Origin: Bryobacterales bacterium
GTDB taxonomy: Bacteria > Acidobacteriota > Terriglobia > Bryobacterales > Bryobacteraceae
Assembly: GCA_003163855.1 (NCBI GenBank)
Contig: PLRJ01000182.1
Coordinates: 11,703-49,917 of the forward strand
Reading direction: 5' to 3'
Length of the DNA: 38,215 nt
In this document: positions 24,501-33,511 of the stretch, piece by piece
How the letters are laid out: each line of letters starts with the position of its first letter
Position numbering within the stretch: position 1 is the first letter of the stretch
Notes under the pieces: generated by a model
The model's input: only the letters and a program-made list of their open reading frames with translations
What the model was told of the DNA's origin: nothing
Databases searched by the model: none
Translations under genes and position numbers: made by a program

Positions 24501-26459
24501 ATTTGCAGAAAAGCGCGACTTGGGTCGCGGCTGCCATTTCACTAAACCAACCGAGGCATCGAAATTCGAAAGCAAGCCTTTGCTGCTAAGGGTGCCATTA
24601 CTGATGGCGGCATTTGAGGGCGAGGCGTTCAGGTCCAGGGCCAGTTGATCGAACCGATGGTCTTGCGCCTGGAAGTTGTCGATGGCTGCATGAGCTGATA
24701 TTCGAGGAGCAGAAAGATCGCCGTTGATTTGGGCAGTCAATTTAGCCGAACCGCCCTGCAGCGTCACCGGCAGAGTCTTCATTGGCTTAGCCGAGCCAAA
24801 ATTAGCTGCCGGCAAAAAATCGTTCAGGTTGTGCGAGACGAGGCTTACTTTCAACTGCTTGTTTATAGCTCCCGACAGGTCCAGCCGGGAATTCGGAAGA
24901 CCGATGTAGGACTGACCTAAATCAATGGAATCGGCGGCGCCGTTGTAGTCGGCGTACACTCGGCCATTGACTGGAACACCATGAGTTCCGGGCGTAATTG
25001 CCAGTCGCGCTTGCGCCATGAGTCCCGTGGCCCCTTTGGCTTTCAAATCGCTAGTGGCTTTGATGCCGCCGCTGATTAAGCCGTCGTAGCCAAGACGATG
25101 ACCCGCGAAGGCATCCGCCAGATAAGGCAGCGAGAAGTTGTGCAGATTGGCTTCGGCGCTCAGGCGCTCCATCTTCTCGACGAAGACTTTGCCGGTTAAC
25201 TCTCCTCCTAGCAGGCCGATCCTCAGGCCGTTCAAACTCAACAAATAAGGATCGGCATGGAACGGACTGGAAAGCGTAATGTTCGAGACGCGCGTTGCGC
25301 CGCTACGAAGCGATACGCCGCGCGAGTTCAGATCCCCATCCACTACATAGTTGTTCTTGGCATCTAGCGCGGCCTTGCCATTCAGTTGCAGATTCCCTGT
25401 CACTTGCGCCGAATTCACCTTAAGTAAGCGCGAAAGCTGCGCTAGAGCCAAATCGCCGTTGAACTGAACATTGCTGTTTTGGGCGGGATCGATTGTGCCG
25501 GAAGCCTGAAAAGTAGTCTCTCCCAATCCAACGCGGGCTGTCTGCACCTGAACAGTCCTTGCCGATTGGTTTACCGTTGCACTTAATTCAGCAGTGAGAA
25601 AGCGCGGCAGATCTCTACCCGTGGTATCTAGCGGCAGATCAAAGCTGCGCTGCGCTTCGGTCAGCGATAAATTTGCATTTAGCCGGGCCGAGATAAGGGG
25701 CTCTTTCCAATTCTGGAGTGAAGCGTTGACAAGTACCTGCGACTCGCCCGTATAAAGATGCGCGTCAGTTAGTTTGACAGCGTCTTTCTCGATCGACACG
25801 GGAAGATTCACATTCACGTTCAAAGGCGGGTTCGTTCCTGAAGCCAACACCAGCGGATTAATCCACACGTTGCCCGAGTAACTCGGATTCGCGACATTGT
25901 AATTCAACAAAACCCGCAAATTCTCACCTTTGGCAGAGAACGGAGCCTTCTGCTGCGAATAGGCGAGTTGTCCATTCTCGATCTTGAACTGGTTCACAGC
26001 CAAGTCCACTACGGTTTGTAAAGGAGACGTGTCGCTGGGCTTTGACTTCACCTTTGGGTTCGGAATGTTCGTCGTGCCATCGGCGTTCACTATCAGGTTG
26101 ACGCGCGGCTCTTCTATACCTAAATACGCCAGATCCACCGCCTTCTTGAATCCTGAAAACAACTTCAAGCGAAGTTCAAGCAGCGAGATCCTGGCCAGCG
26201 GGTCGACAGACGGCGGTTCCGTGCCATGAAGGACGAAATTGCGAATGCGGACCGTCAAACTGCCCCAGTCAAACTCAAATGCTCCAATTTCCACCTTTCC
26301 GCCGGTTGAATCCTCAACAGTGGAAATCACCTTCTCGCGCACAAAGTTAGCGAACCAGGGTGTCTGGACGATGATGAGTGCGGCAATTACTACCACGGCG
26401 AAGACTGCCGCGATACTGGCTGCACTGGTAACAAGAATCCTCCTGCGGCTGCTAGTCAA
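21570..26459 (-). CDS. tamB: TamB-like (DUF490/AsmA-like) translocation and assembly protein
   Basis: The 1629-residue protein has one N-terminal transmembrane helix (about residues 8-30, rich in Ala/Val). A very long repetitive beta-rich body follows, with AsmA-type features near the N-terminus (ISLLELRLKLFSGFKKAVDLAYLGIEEPRVNL). The DUF490 C-terminus includes GTISFYNPNDIQPVVDF, a LKLNYRSDPPLSFEQIVQLL segment and a final VELFYKFQVR. Proteins of this kind span the periplasm as a hydrophobic groove that carries lipid or assists outer-membrane protein assembly. The start is a TTG at 26459, chosen because it overlaps the SurA-like stop by four bases (TTGA) and no ATG is near. It is the last gene of the BamA-like operon. 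Confidence 0.9.
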   Translation of the reverse strand: MTSSRRRILVTSAASIAAVFAVVVIAALIIVQTPWFANFVREKVISTVEDSTGGKVEIGAFEFDWGSLTVRIRNFVLHGTEPPSVDPLARISLLELRLKLFSGFKKAVDLAYLGIEEPRVNLIVNADGTTNIPNPKVKSKPSDTSPLQTVVDLAVNQFKIENGQLAYSQQKAPFSAKGENLRVLLNYNVANPSYSGNVWINPLVLASGTNPPLNVNVNLPVSIEKDAVKLTDAHLYTGESQVLVNASLQNWKEPLISARLNANLSLTEAQRSFDLPLDTTGRDLPRFLTAELSATVNQSARTVQVQTARVGLGETTFQASGTIDPAQNSNVQFNGDLALAQLSRLLKVNSAQVTGNLQLNGKAALDAKNNYVVDGDLNSRGVSLRSGATRVSNITLSSPFHADPYLLSLNGLRIGLLGGELTGKVFVEKMERLSAEANLHNFSLPYLADAFAGHRLGYDGLISGGIKATSDLKAKGATGLMAQARLAITPGTHGVPVNGRVYADYNGAADSIDLGQSYIGLPNSRLDLSGAINKQLKVSLVSHNLNDFLPAANFGSAKPMKTLPVTLQGGSAKLTAQINGDLSAPRISAHAAIDNFQAQDHRFDQLALDLNASPSNAAISNGTLSSKGLLSNFDASVGLVKWQPRPKSRFSANLTLHNGDLADLLSLAGEKAPASGQVNADVHINGTYGDPLGNAAVQISNGVAYDQPFDHLVANVSLTDQLITLSSLELDAAQGKINAYGTFRHPADSFSVGHADVHVRTNNIELANFKALQDRSPGVGGSIGLTADAVADLSKNGTETEFNLRSVLADLNAQRLRIRNQDAGSLKASAHTTNGQVNYNVRSNFAGSDVTVDGHTALSKNYPTQATATIRDLDIEKVLQITGQTSVPAKGQLSADASVNGTINAPDANLDFTLAKANLYQEPVNQVHARLHYTDTMVDLSALDVDVPAGSLSVTGSYAHPAGNYDSGQLQLRVKSGNVNLAKIEHVQQERLGAAGTIQLAADLAASVKEQAGKPQVLFSNINANATAGGLRLNNHDLGKLTFTAQTTQSRLNFKLDSDLAQSQIHGSGQAQLTGAYNTQASLTFANIRYSNIAPFIPSDNPTAPAYDALVEGSVSVNGPVLDTDALTGRLEVSHLDVHTNPRNNATGAPSLRAVAFQNEGPLLVSLDHSVVKVEQFKIEGPKTSLAAAGSLNLKDGNSPLGLTLKANADLGILQDLDRDFYSSGAVLVDATLRGSVSQPLVNGRVELKNANVNYAAAPNGLSNGNGVILLNGTSASIQNLTGESGGGKVNVSGFVGFNTAALVYNLNLKAANVRTRYSGASITSSAAISLIGNSHRSLLNGAVTIHRIAYTSSSDVGSLLSSASAPPSTPTAPSPLLAGMRLDIRIITAPDLRVVSTYTDKLDITSSITIRGTAANPGVLGRLNITNGQLEFFGNSYTVNTGTISFYNPNDIQPVVDFSLETIAQGVDVTLGVTGPVNDLKLNYRSDPPLSFEQIVQLLATNTTPSDPTIAAHQPAPAQQSLGQMGESAVLGQAVANPLASRVQRVFGLSQFKIDPSFSGSNGQPSARVTLQQKITNNLTFTYITDVTQTNSEIIRVQLDLSSNVSAVALRDYNGNVSVELFYKFQVR

Positions 26460-27094
26460 CTCAACTTCTCCTCAAGAAAACGAATCTTGGCATCGTGCCT
26501 ATGCTGGTCGAGCCACGCGAAAAATAGTTTATTCACCTGTTCTTCGGTTAGAGTGTCGCGCGCGGCTTGGCGGAGTTGCGCCTCAGTTGCCTTTGGATTG
26601 TCTTTGCGCAGTTGTGCGAGGTGCGCCTTGTAGTACTGATCTACCGAGTCTTCACTGACAAGAACAGCCGGTTTGAAGCGTGCATCAATGAAATCGAGAA
26701 CGGTCAACTGCCAGCGGAATTGTTCGCGCAAATCGGGCAAGGTCAAACCGTACTTGCCCAGGTCGGCCGTCAAAGCAGCCTCGCTATGAAAGCGCTGCTT
26801 CTCCAGTTGCTCCAATTGCCGGTTTGCCTCCTCGGTGGTTGCCACAGGATAGTCGCCAATTCGAATCTCCCGGCGAATGAAGACTTGGTCGATCAAATGG
26901 GAGGCCGTCTTCTTACGTTCAGCGAGCGTTGCACTCGGCGGCTCGCCATTTAGAAACTCGGTGGCGTGCAGATCGCGAACAATGTCGCTGTCCTTGATTA
27001 TGTCGTCCTGGTCGACAACGATGGCAACGCGGTCAAGAGTGACGGCGAAGGCCGAAAATTGAAGAATCAAGAAAAAGAGTAAACTCCGCCTCAT
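26456..27094 (-). CDS. SurA-like periplasmic chaperone without PPIase domain
   Basis: The 212-residue protein begins with a signal peptide (MRRSLLFFLILQFSAFA). It then follows the N-terminal pattern of SurA-type chaperones: LDRVAIVVDQDDIIKDSDIVRDL, LIDQVFIRREI, LTLPDLREQFRWQLTVLDFI and VSEDSVDQYYKAHLAQL. The parvulin prolyl-isomerase domain is absent; the protein ends soon after the EEQVNKLFFAWLDQHR segment. It would act as a holdase for unfolded outer-membrane proteins in the periplasm. I place the start at ATG 27094, two bases after the BamA stop, since the TTG at 27112 would add residues before the signal peptide. It overlaps the TamB-like gene by four bases, so the three genes are translationally coupled. 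Confidence 0.85.
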   Translation of the reverse strand: MRRSLLFFLILQFSAFAVTLDRVAIVVDQDDIIKDSDIVRDLHATEFLNGEPPSATLAERKKTASHLIDQVFIRREIRIGDYPVATTEEANRQLEQLEKQRFHSEAALTADLGKYGLTLPDLREQFRWQLTVLDFIDARFKPAVLVSEDSVDQYYKAHLAQLRKDNPKATEAQLRQAARDTLTEEQVNKLFFAWLDQHRHDAKIRFLEEKLS

Positions 27095-27095
27095 G

Positions 27096-30083
27096 TCAGA
27101 ACGCCTGTCCAATAGAAAAGAAGAAGTTGAAGTGGCTTAGATGCTGGGTCCCGACCGGGCAATTGCCGGCTGTGCCGCAGGTCAAAAGCTCGCTCGTTGT
27201 CAGGCTGCTGTTAAAACCTTGATAGGTTGTGGGATTCAGCGCGTAGGAGAAATCGACGCGTATGGGACCGAGCGGCGTCTTATAGCGAATACCGAATCCT
27301 GGAGCCTGCACGGCGTAGTTGAAGTTTCCTTCCGACGGCTGTTTATACGCCAGCGACACGTCGCTAAGCCTGGTGTAGATATTCCCCATGTCGTGGAAAA
27401 CAACGCCGCTGATATTCGGACCCAGCAGCGGGAAGCGCAGTTCGAAAGTGTTGAAGAAGAGCGCGTTGCCGCCAATGGGAAAGCCAGTGGCATTCACCGA
27501 AGGGTTGCCCATTTCGGTTGCCGTGCCAATGTCACGAGGGCCGGCCTGGTTGTCACCAAAGCCGCGCATGGAAACTCCGCCGCCGCCGTAGAATCGCTCA
27601 GGCAAAGGTATGTCGTCGAAACTGCTGGTGCCTGGCGCTATAGAAAAGGGAAGGATGGCGCCAAACTGAGTTTGCCGCGCGAACACAAGATTCCGCCCAA
27701 TGGATGTGTATGTGGCATTGCGGCCCAGCACGCGCACAAAGCTGCGCTGCGATCCAAAGTAGTTGGCAGCTAATCCGGTATCGAGTGTGTTCCAGAATCC
27801 GCGATGGGCGTCGGCGGGATTATCCCGGTGATCCTGAATGTAACTGGCAGAAAGAATGCCAATGCGGACCGGCTCCAGCAGGGTCGGCACCAGCAAGGCG
27901 GGAATAACAACGCTGGCGGTGCTTATGCGGCGGTAAGCGAAGCGAACCAACAGCGTAGAGGCTCGATTAAAACGCTGCGAGGTTTGGACGGAAGCTTCTT
28001 CACGACGAGATGAAAATGTTTGCACATCCTGTGTTGTGTCATAGAGGATGGAGAACGTAACCGTTCGATTTGCAGATCCCAGAAAACGCGGAACAATGTA
28101 GTTCAGAGACTCGCGCTGTTCCAACGACGAGTATTTAGTTTGCAGCGAAAGCGTTTGGCCGCGGCCCAAGAAGTTTAGTCGATTTACATCGAAAGAGATG
28201 ATAGGCGAGGCACCCTTGGATCCGCCGGACTGAGACAGATTAGTGGTCGTCCCGCCGAACTGTCCTACTTCTAAACCCAGCCCAATGTTAAATGTGTAAG
28301 CATTGGCTTCGTCGAAATCGTAGATTACGTCTTTGTACCGGCTTCTGCCATCAGGGTCCTGGATGGCGCTGTTTACGCTGGCAAAGACGCCAAGGCTGGA
28401 AAGGCGGCGGCTGATGTCGTTGATGCGCGTCATGGAAAGCGGCTCGTCTTCTTTCAGGTCGATGTCTTTAGAGATGAGCGAAGGACGGGTTCGGCTAAGG
28501 CCCGTGACGATCACTTTACGCACGAACTCGCGCGGGCCTTCGGTAACTCTGTAGATAAGTTGGACAGTGCTGTTTTCGTTGTCTGGAATGATTTGATAGC
28601 TAAAGGCGGCTGAGAGGAAACCCTCGGAGTAGTAATACTGCAGAAGAAGATTTCGGTCGCTCGCTATATTCACGTCCGCGTACGGCTGACCCGGGATGGA
28701 CGTGTATTTCTGCTTCAACGAAGCAAGACTCAGTAGTCTTGCGCCTTCCACAGCCAGTTTCGACACGCGCCACTGCGGGCCTTCATAAATATGGAAAGTG
28801 ACGGCCAAGTCGCTTTCCTTCCCCTTATAGTTGTTCTCTACGGTGGAAGTTACTTTTACGCTGCGGAAGCCGTTGGCGCGATAAAGATTCTCAATCGCTT
28901 CTTCGTCTTTCGAGCGGAAACTCTCGCTGTAGCGCCCGTAGCGGAGGACAACAGATTTAGGACGAAGGAACATGCGCTCGCGCAGCGTACTATCAAGGAA
29001 ATAATTACTGCCCTGGATGCCGACTTCAACCAACCGGCGCCGGGGGCCAGCAGCTATGTAGTAATTGACAACTTCCTGATCGTCTTTCACCGGTTCACGG
29101 CGGAAAGTGACGTCAACGTCCGGATAACCTTTGCCCTGAAAGTAATCGGTCAGATTGCGCGCCCCCTCAGTCAACAGATCGTTGTCAACTGCGCCCTCCT
29201 CATACACCGGCACCATCTGCGCAAGCTTGCCTTTAGATACTTTGGCCTCCAGCGCCTTTATGGAGATTTTCGGTCCGGCATCGATGTCGAGGTGAGCCTT
29301 GGCACGATTGCCAGCTTCGTCGTAGTCAAGTGAGGTGAGCTGAACCGACGCCGTCAAACGGCCCTTCTTAGCGTACTTTTTTTGAATGCCGTCAACGCCC
29401 TTGTCAGTTAACGATTCCGTTACTTGACGCCATCGATGGATGAAACGGATGCGCCAGCCAGTAGCGGCCACTATCGTTTCGGTCGGAAGTTTGGTGTCGC
29501 CAGTGACTACCGGCTCCTCATATTTAGCTCGCTTACCGGCGTTGACTACGAAGCCGATGGTCATCTGATGGTTAGTGGGGTCTTCCACAGTTGTGGCGGC
29601 CACTTGCCCTCGAAAGAGCCCGTTGCGACGCATTTCTTCTTCGATATTTTTGCGTGCAGTGTCGATGAGGCTGGGATCGAATGGCTGGCCAAGAGGGAGT
29701 TGTGCGTCGCCTATGATCACGGCGCGATTCGGCGGATCTTTAATTTTGCCGCGAGCGTCAACGTGCCCGATAAATTTTCGAGGAACGGTGATAAAGCGGA
29801 CTGAAACTCCGCTACCCGACGGTTCACCGTCGACTTGGACGTCGTCATAAAGCCCGGTTGCGAACAACCTGTCAATAGAAGCCGCAAGCTGAAGCCGAGT
29901 GAGCGGCTGTCCCACGGCAATCATTATTGAGTTAGTCAAGTCATGCGGATCGATGGGCTGTTGCGCGGGTTCATACGCAATAGAGGTGATGGTTTTACCC
30001 CAGTAATCTTGCGCTCCCGCGAGCGCCGGAAATATCAGGAGTAAGGTTAGGCATGAGCCTAAAGTGACGAAGCGGCGCAACAT
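27096..30083 (-). CDS. bamA: BamA/TamA-family outer-membrane protein assembly factor
   Basis: The 995-residue protein starts with a signal peptide (MLRRFVTLGSCLTLLLIFPALAGA). About 600 residues of POTRA-type repeats follow, more than the five of standard BamA (for example VRFITVPRKFIGHVDARG, ISIKALEAKVSKG, RVSKLAVEGARLLSLASL and RKVIVTGLSRTRPSLI). A C-terminal 16-stranded Omp85 barrel occupies about residues 630-995, with the conserved loop motif MRGFGDNQAGPRD near residue 835 and a final phenylalanine. It inserts beta-barrel proteins into the outer membrane. The start is ATG 30083 because a signal peptide begins there; a GTG at 30233 would run into the divergent YihY gene. It is first in an operon with the SurA-like and TamB-like genes, so a TamA-like role is possible. 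Confidence 0.9.
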   Translation of the reverse strand: MLRRFVTLGSCLTLLLIFPALAGAQDYWGKTITSIAYEPAQQPIDPHDLTNSIMIAVGQPLTRLQLAASIDRLFATGLYDDVQVDGEPSGSGVSVRFITVPRKFIGHVDARGKIKDPPNRAVIIGDAQLPLGQPFDPSLIDTARKNIEEEMRRNGLFRGQVAATTVEDPTNHQMTIGFVVNAGKRAKYEEPVVTGDTKLPTETIVAATGWRIRFIHRWRQVTESLTDKGVDGIQKKYAKKGRLTASVQLTSLDYDEAGNRAKAHLDIDAGPKISIKALEAKVSKGKLAQMVPVYEEGAVDNDLLTEGARNLTDYFQGKGYPDVDVTFRREPVKDDQEVVNYYIAAGPRRRLVEVGIQGSNYFLDSTLRERMFLRPKSVVLRYGRYSESFRSKDEEAIENLYRANGFRSVKVTSTVENNYKGKESDLAVTFHIYEGPQWRVSKLAVEGARLLSLASLKQKYTSIPGQPYADVNIASDRNLLLQYYYSEGFLSAAFSYQIIPDNENSTVQLIYRVTEGPREFVRKVIVTGLSRTRPSLISKDIDLKEDEPLSMTRINDISRRLSSLGVFASVNSAIQDPDGRSRYKDVIYDFDEANAYTFNIGLGLEVGQFGGTTTNLSQSGGSKGASPIISFDVNRLNFLGRGQTLSLQTKYSSLEQRESLNYIVPRFLGSANRTVTFSILYDTTQDVQTFSSRREEASVQTSQRFNRASTLLVRFAYRRISTASVVIPALLVPTLLEPVRIGILSASYIQDHRDNPADAHRGFWNTLDTGLAANYFGSQRSFVRVLGRNATYTSIGRNLVFARQTQFGAILPFSIAPGTSSFDDIPLPERFYGGGGVSMRGFGDNQAGPRDIGTATEMGNPSVNATGFPIGGNALFFNTFELRFPLLGPNISGVVFHDMGNIYTRLSDVSLAYKQPSEGNFNYAVQAPGFGIRYKTPLGPIRVDFSYALNPTTYQGFNSSLTTSELLTCGTAGNCPVGTQHLSHFNFFFSIGQAF

Positions 30084-30195
30084 GGATCTTGTGAAGTGTA
30101 CTGGCACCCGGTAGACGCCACATTCTATTTTGCTGTTACAACATGTCTCATCGGTGGCTGTTTCGCCGTCTCTATCAGCAAGGAGAACTGTCCAG

Positions 30196-31092
30196 ATGAG
30201 TCCCGCAACGGCCTTTGATCTCGTCAAGACCACGGCGACAAGATGGAATGATCACGATGCACCGCGCTTAGGCGCAGCGCTCGCTTATTACACATTGCTT
30301 TCGCTCGCTCCTCTAGCCATCCTGGTAGTAGGCATCTGCGGACTTGTTTTCAGTCAGAGCAGTGCCGAGCAGCAATTGTTTTCCCAGGCGCAGGAACTGG
30401 TGGGTTACCAGGGCGCGAAAACCCTGCAAACATTAGCTCATAATGCGCACCAATCAAAGGGCGGCATCCTAGCGGGCATTGTCGCGATTATCACTCTAGT
30501 CTTCGGCGCCTCTGGTGTTTTCGTAGAACTACGTGACTCTCTCAATACAATTTGGGACGCGCCGCCGCTACCGCAGGGAGGCGTAAAGACCTTTATCTTT
30601 CGCCGGCTGATTACCTTTGGCATGGTGCTGGCGCTTGGATTTTTATTGCTGGTCTCGTTAGTGGTTAGCGCGGCGTTGGGAATTGTGGAGAAATATTTTA
30701 TGGGCCTCATTCCAGTGCATGCCGCAATGGCCGGCGAAGTGGCGAACGTAGTTATCTCGCTGGTCGCAATCGCAGCTTTATTTGGATTGATTTTCAAATT
30801 TGTACCGGATGTGAAAATCGACTGGCAGGACGTCGGAGTCGGGGCGCTGGTCACAGCCGTCCTTTTCACCATCGGCAGGTCGCTGCTGGCGTTTTACATG
30901 GCAACGGCAGGCGTCGGTTCCACCTATGGCGCGGCGGGTTCTTTAGTCGCGTTGGTGGTTTGGGTCTACTATTCGGCTCAGATCTTTTTCTTTGGTGCGG
31001 TTTTTACCAGAGTTTATGCGGAGTATTACGGCTCGCGCATGAAGCGGCAAGCGGCCAAAGCTCTTAAGAGCGAGAAGGCAAAAGCCAGCTGA
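30196..31092 (+). CDS. YihY/BrkB-family inner-membrane protein
   Basis: The 298-residue protein matches the YihY/virulence factor BrkB family. It has about six transmembrane segments and the conserved opening RWNDHDAPRLGAALAYY (about 15-31) followed by TLLSLAPLAILVVGICG. Other family stretches are VELRDSLNTIWD, FKFVPDVKIDWQDVGVGALVTA and YGAAGSLVALVVWVYYSAQIFFFGA. Family members are inner-membrane proteins whose transport role is not settled; earlier annotation as ribonuclease BN was wrong. I place the start at ATG 30196, which has AAGGAGAA about 9 bases upstream; the ATG at 30130 lacks a site. It is divergent from the BamA-like gene across about 112 bases that must hold both promoters. Confidence 0.93.
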   Translation: MSPATAFDLVKTTATRWNDHDAPRLGAALAYYTLLSLAPLAILVVGICGLVFSQSSAEQQLFSQAQELVGYQGAKTLQTLAHNAHQSKGGILAGIVAIITLVFGASGVFVELRDSLNTIWDAPPLPQGGVKTFIFRRLITFGMVLALGFLLLVSLVVSAALGIVEKYFMGLIPVHAAMAGEVANVVISLVAIAALFGLIFKFVPDVKIDWQDVGVGALVTAVLFTIGRSLLAFYMATAGVGSTYGAAGSLVALVVWVYYSAQIFFFGAVFTRVYAEYYGSRMKRQAAKALKSEKAKAS

Positions 31093-31131
31093 GAGTGCGA
31101 TAAACTATAAGTTCCCACCCAGTTCTTCTCC

Positions 31132-32733
31132 ATGATTTCTGTCAGCAATGTAAGTATGCGCTTCGGCGCCAAAATCCTGTTCGAGGATGTGACCACTGCT
31201 TTCCTGGAAAGCAGGCGGTATGGGTTGACCGGCCCGAACGGCGCCGGGAAATCGACCTTTATGAAGCTGCTCTCGGGCGAATCGGAGCCGCAAAAAGGTA
31301 CCGTGGTGCGCCCGAAGAAGCTGGGCATCTTGCGCCAGGATCAGTTTGCCTTTGACGCTTATCGTGTAATCGACACCGTCATCATGGGCAACCTGCCGCT
31401 GTGGAAGGCGCTGGAAGAGCGGGAAATCCTGTATGCCAAGGCCGAACTAACCGACGAAGATGGCATGCGACTGGGCGAACTGGAAGGCGTGGTAGCGGAG
31501 GAAGACGGCTACACGGCGGAGAGCGACGCGGCGGTGTTGTTGGACGGCTTGGATATTCCGGAGCCGCTGCACAACCGGAAAATGGGCGAATTGCAGGGCG
31601 GACAAAAGGTGCGCGTGCTGTTGGCGCAGGCTTTGTTTGGCGGGCCGCAAGCGCTGCTGCTGGATGAGCCGACGAACTATCTCGATCTTGAATCCATCCA
31701 CTGGCTGCAGAACTTTCTAACGCACTACAACGGAACGCTGATTACCATCTCGCACGACCGGCACTTCCTGAACAGCGTGTGCACGCATATCGCGGACATC
31801 GATTACCAGACGATCATCACTTATCCAGGCGGCTACGACGATATGGTGATGCACAAGACGCAAGTGAGGACGCGCATTGAGTCTGAGAACGCACAGCGCG
31901 AGAAGAAGATCTCGCAGTTGAACGAGTTCATCGCGCGCTTCTCGGCCGGTACGCGCGCCAGCCAAGTTACCTCGCGCAAGAAGGAAGTGGAGCGGCTGCA
32001 GACTACCGATCTGGCACGTTCGAACATCGCCCGCCCGTTCATCCGGTTCGACATGAAGCGGCCATCGGGACGCACCGCGCTTGAGTTTAAGAATGTGGTG
32101 AAGGGTTATGACGGCCTGGAAGTGATTAACGGCTTCAGCGCGTCGTTGCAGCGTGGTCAGAAGATTGCGTTGATGGGCCGCAACGGGGCTGGTAAAACGA
32201 CGCTGGTGAAGGCGCTGCTGGCAAATGCGCCGGGCGTTGACGATAAGGATGTGAGTATAGATTCCGGCGTGGTTACCTGGGGTCACGAAGTGCAGGTGGG
32301 CTACTTCGCGCAGGATCATCGTGAAAGCATCCGCGGCGGTACAACCGTTACGGAATGGCTGCACGACTGGGATCCGCAGGCTTCACGCGAGGAAATTCGC
32401 GGGCTGCTGGGACAGATGCTGTTCAGCGGCGAAGAGGGTTCTAAGCCGACCGATGCGCTATCGGGCGGCGAAGCAGCACGCCTGATTTTCTGCAAGCTGA
32501 TGCTGCAGAAGCCTAACTTCCTGGTATTCGACGAACCGACGAACCATCTTGATCTTGAATCCATCAACGCTTTGAACATTGCGCTGCAGAAGTTTGAAGG
32601 CACGGTACTGCTGGTAACGCACGACGAAGACCTGGTGGATGAAGTGGCAAACCGCATCTGGTATTTCGACAGCGGCAAGGTGGAAGACTTCCTGGGCAGC
32701 TACGAAGAGTACAACACTACGGTGAGTAAGTAG
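31132..32733 (+). CDS. ybiT: ABC-F ATPase, YbiT-like
   Basis: The 533-residue protein has two ABC ATPase domains and no transmembrane part, as in the ABC-F translation factors. The first domain has Walker A GPNGAGKST (34-42), signature LQGGQKVR and Walker B LLLDEPTNYLDL. The second has GRNGAGKTT, LSGGEAARL and LVFDEPTNHLDL. A short linker (P-site tRNA-interaction motif region, QREKKISQLNEFIARFSAGTRASQ...) joins them. The ISHDRHFLNSVCTHIADIDY stretch and length fit the YbiT branch. ABC-F proteins bind the ribosomal E site and ease translation arrest. The gene begins 39 bases after the YihY gene and its last 17 bases overlap the convergent FkbM gene. Confidence 0.92.
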   Translation: MISVSNVSMRFGAKILFEDVTTAFLESRRYGLTGPNGAGKSTFMKLLSGESEPQKGTVVRPKKLGILRQDQFAFDAYRVIDTVIMGNLPLWKALEEREILYAKAELTDEDGMRLGELEGVVAEEDGYTAESDAAVLLDGLDIPEPLHNRKMGELQGGQKVRVLLAQALFGGPQALLLDEPTNYLDLESIHWLQNFLTHYNGTLITISHDRHFLNSVCTHIADIDYQTIITYPGGYDDMVMHKTQVRTRIESENAQREKKISQLNEFIARFSAGTRASQVTSRKKEVERLQTTDLARSNIARPFIRFDMKRPSGRTALEFKNVVKGYDGLEVINGFSASLQRGQKIALMGRNGAGKTTLVKALLANAPGVDDKDVSIDSGVVTWGHEVQVGYFAQDHRESIRGGTTVTEWLHDWDPQASREEIRGLLGQMLFSGEEGSKPTDALSGGEAARLIFCKLMLQKPNFLVFDEPTNHLDLESINALNIALQKFEGTVLLVTHDEDLVDEVANRIWYFDSGKVEDFLGSYEEYNTTVSK

Positions 32734-33511
32734 CCACGTAGTTGGTTGTGCGGAAGCGCTCGAGGCTTTCGTTGTAGCGGGCAATGCGGTGCAGGTAGCC
32801 GCAGGGCGTCATGCGGCTGAGTTGCATGCCGTGATCCTTAAAGAACGTGTAAAGGTCAAGAAAGAAGACCCGCGCATCCACGTTGCAGCCGCCGAACTCG
32901 AACACGACGGCTCGCACGGCGGACCGACAAAAGAGTTCTTCCCCGCCCCGCAGTACTTCAAGTTCGTGTCCTTCTACATCCAGCTTCAACAGATGAATGG
33001 ATTCAATTTGCCGCCGCCGGCAATAACCGTCCAGCGTTTCCAGACGCACGCCTTCCGACTGTTCTAAAGCGTAGGTGGTGCGCGGCGTAAGCGAGGCCAA
33101 CTCCGAACCGGCAGTATCGTAGAACAGCACGCCACTGCCCGCTGTGCTGCTAAGCGCGAGCTCGTTTAAGACGAGATTGGGCGTTGCCGCTCCCCAGTCC
33201 ACGAGACTGCGAAAAGCGGCGCGGCCGGGTTCGAAGGCATGGAGTTGAAAGTCGGCAGCGTTCTTGTGCGCTAGCGCAGCTTGGAGGAACTGGCCGCGAT
33301 TGGCACCGACATCGAAGATGACAGGGGAAGGCGCGTTAACTAGCGAGAAGAGCGAACGGTAAGCGCGGCGAGACAGGGCGGCGCCGGAGCCGATGCCCTG
33401 CATCCATTCCAGAAAGCGAACGCTTTGTTCCAACAAGGATTGGCCCGCCGAACCGGCGAACAGCGGCGAAGCGAAGTCTGCTGACGCTTTGCCGAAGTTG
33501 CGCAGGTTCAT
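32717..33511 (-). CDS. FkbM family SAM-dependent methyltransferase
   Basis: The 264-residue protein is a class I methyltransferase of the FkbM type, enzymes that O-methylate sugars or polyketides. SAM-binding motif I is VIFDVGANRGQFLQAAL (about 64-80), followed by HAFEPGRAAFRSL, then LKLDVEGHELEVLRGG (about 174-189) and VVFEFGG. The C-terminal part (FFKDHGMQLSRM) fits the family. It is the last gene of the operon that begins with the PIN/TRAM gene; its ATG overlaps the stop of the TPR-like gene by four bases (ATGA). The presence of glycan genes elsewhere in the window suggests a surface-sugar substrate, but this is not shown. Confidence 0.9.
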   Translation of the reverse strand: MNLRNFGKASADFASPLFAGSAGQSLLEQSVRFLEWMQGIGSGAALSRRAYRSLFSLVNAPSPVIFDVGANRGQFLQAALAHKNAADFQLHAFEPGRAAFRSLVDWGAATPNLVLNELALSSTAGSGVLFYDTAGSELASLTPRTTYALEQSEGVRLETLDGYCRRRQIESIHLLKLDVEGHELEVLRGGEELFCRSAVRAVVFEFGGCNVDARVFFLDLYTFFKDHGMQLSRMTPCGYLHRIARYNESLERFRTTNYVATYSP

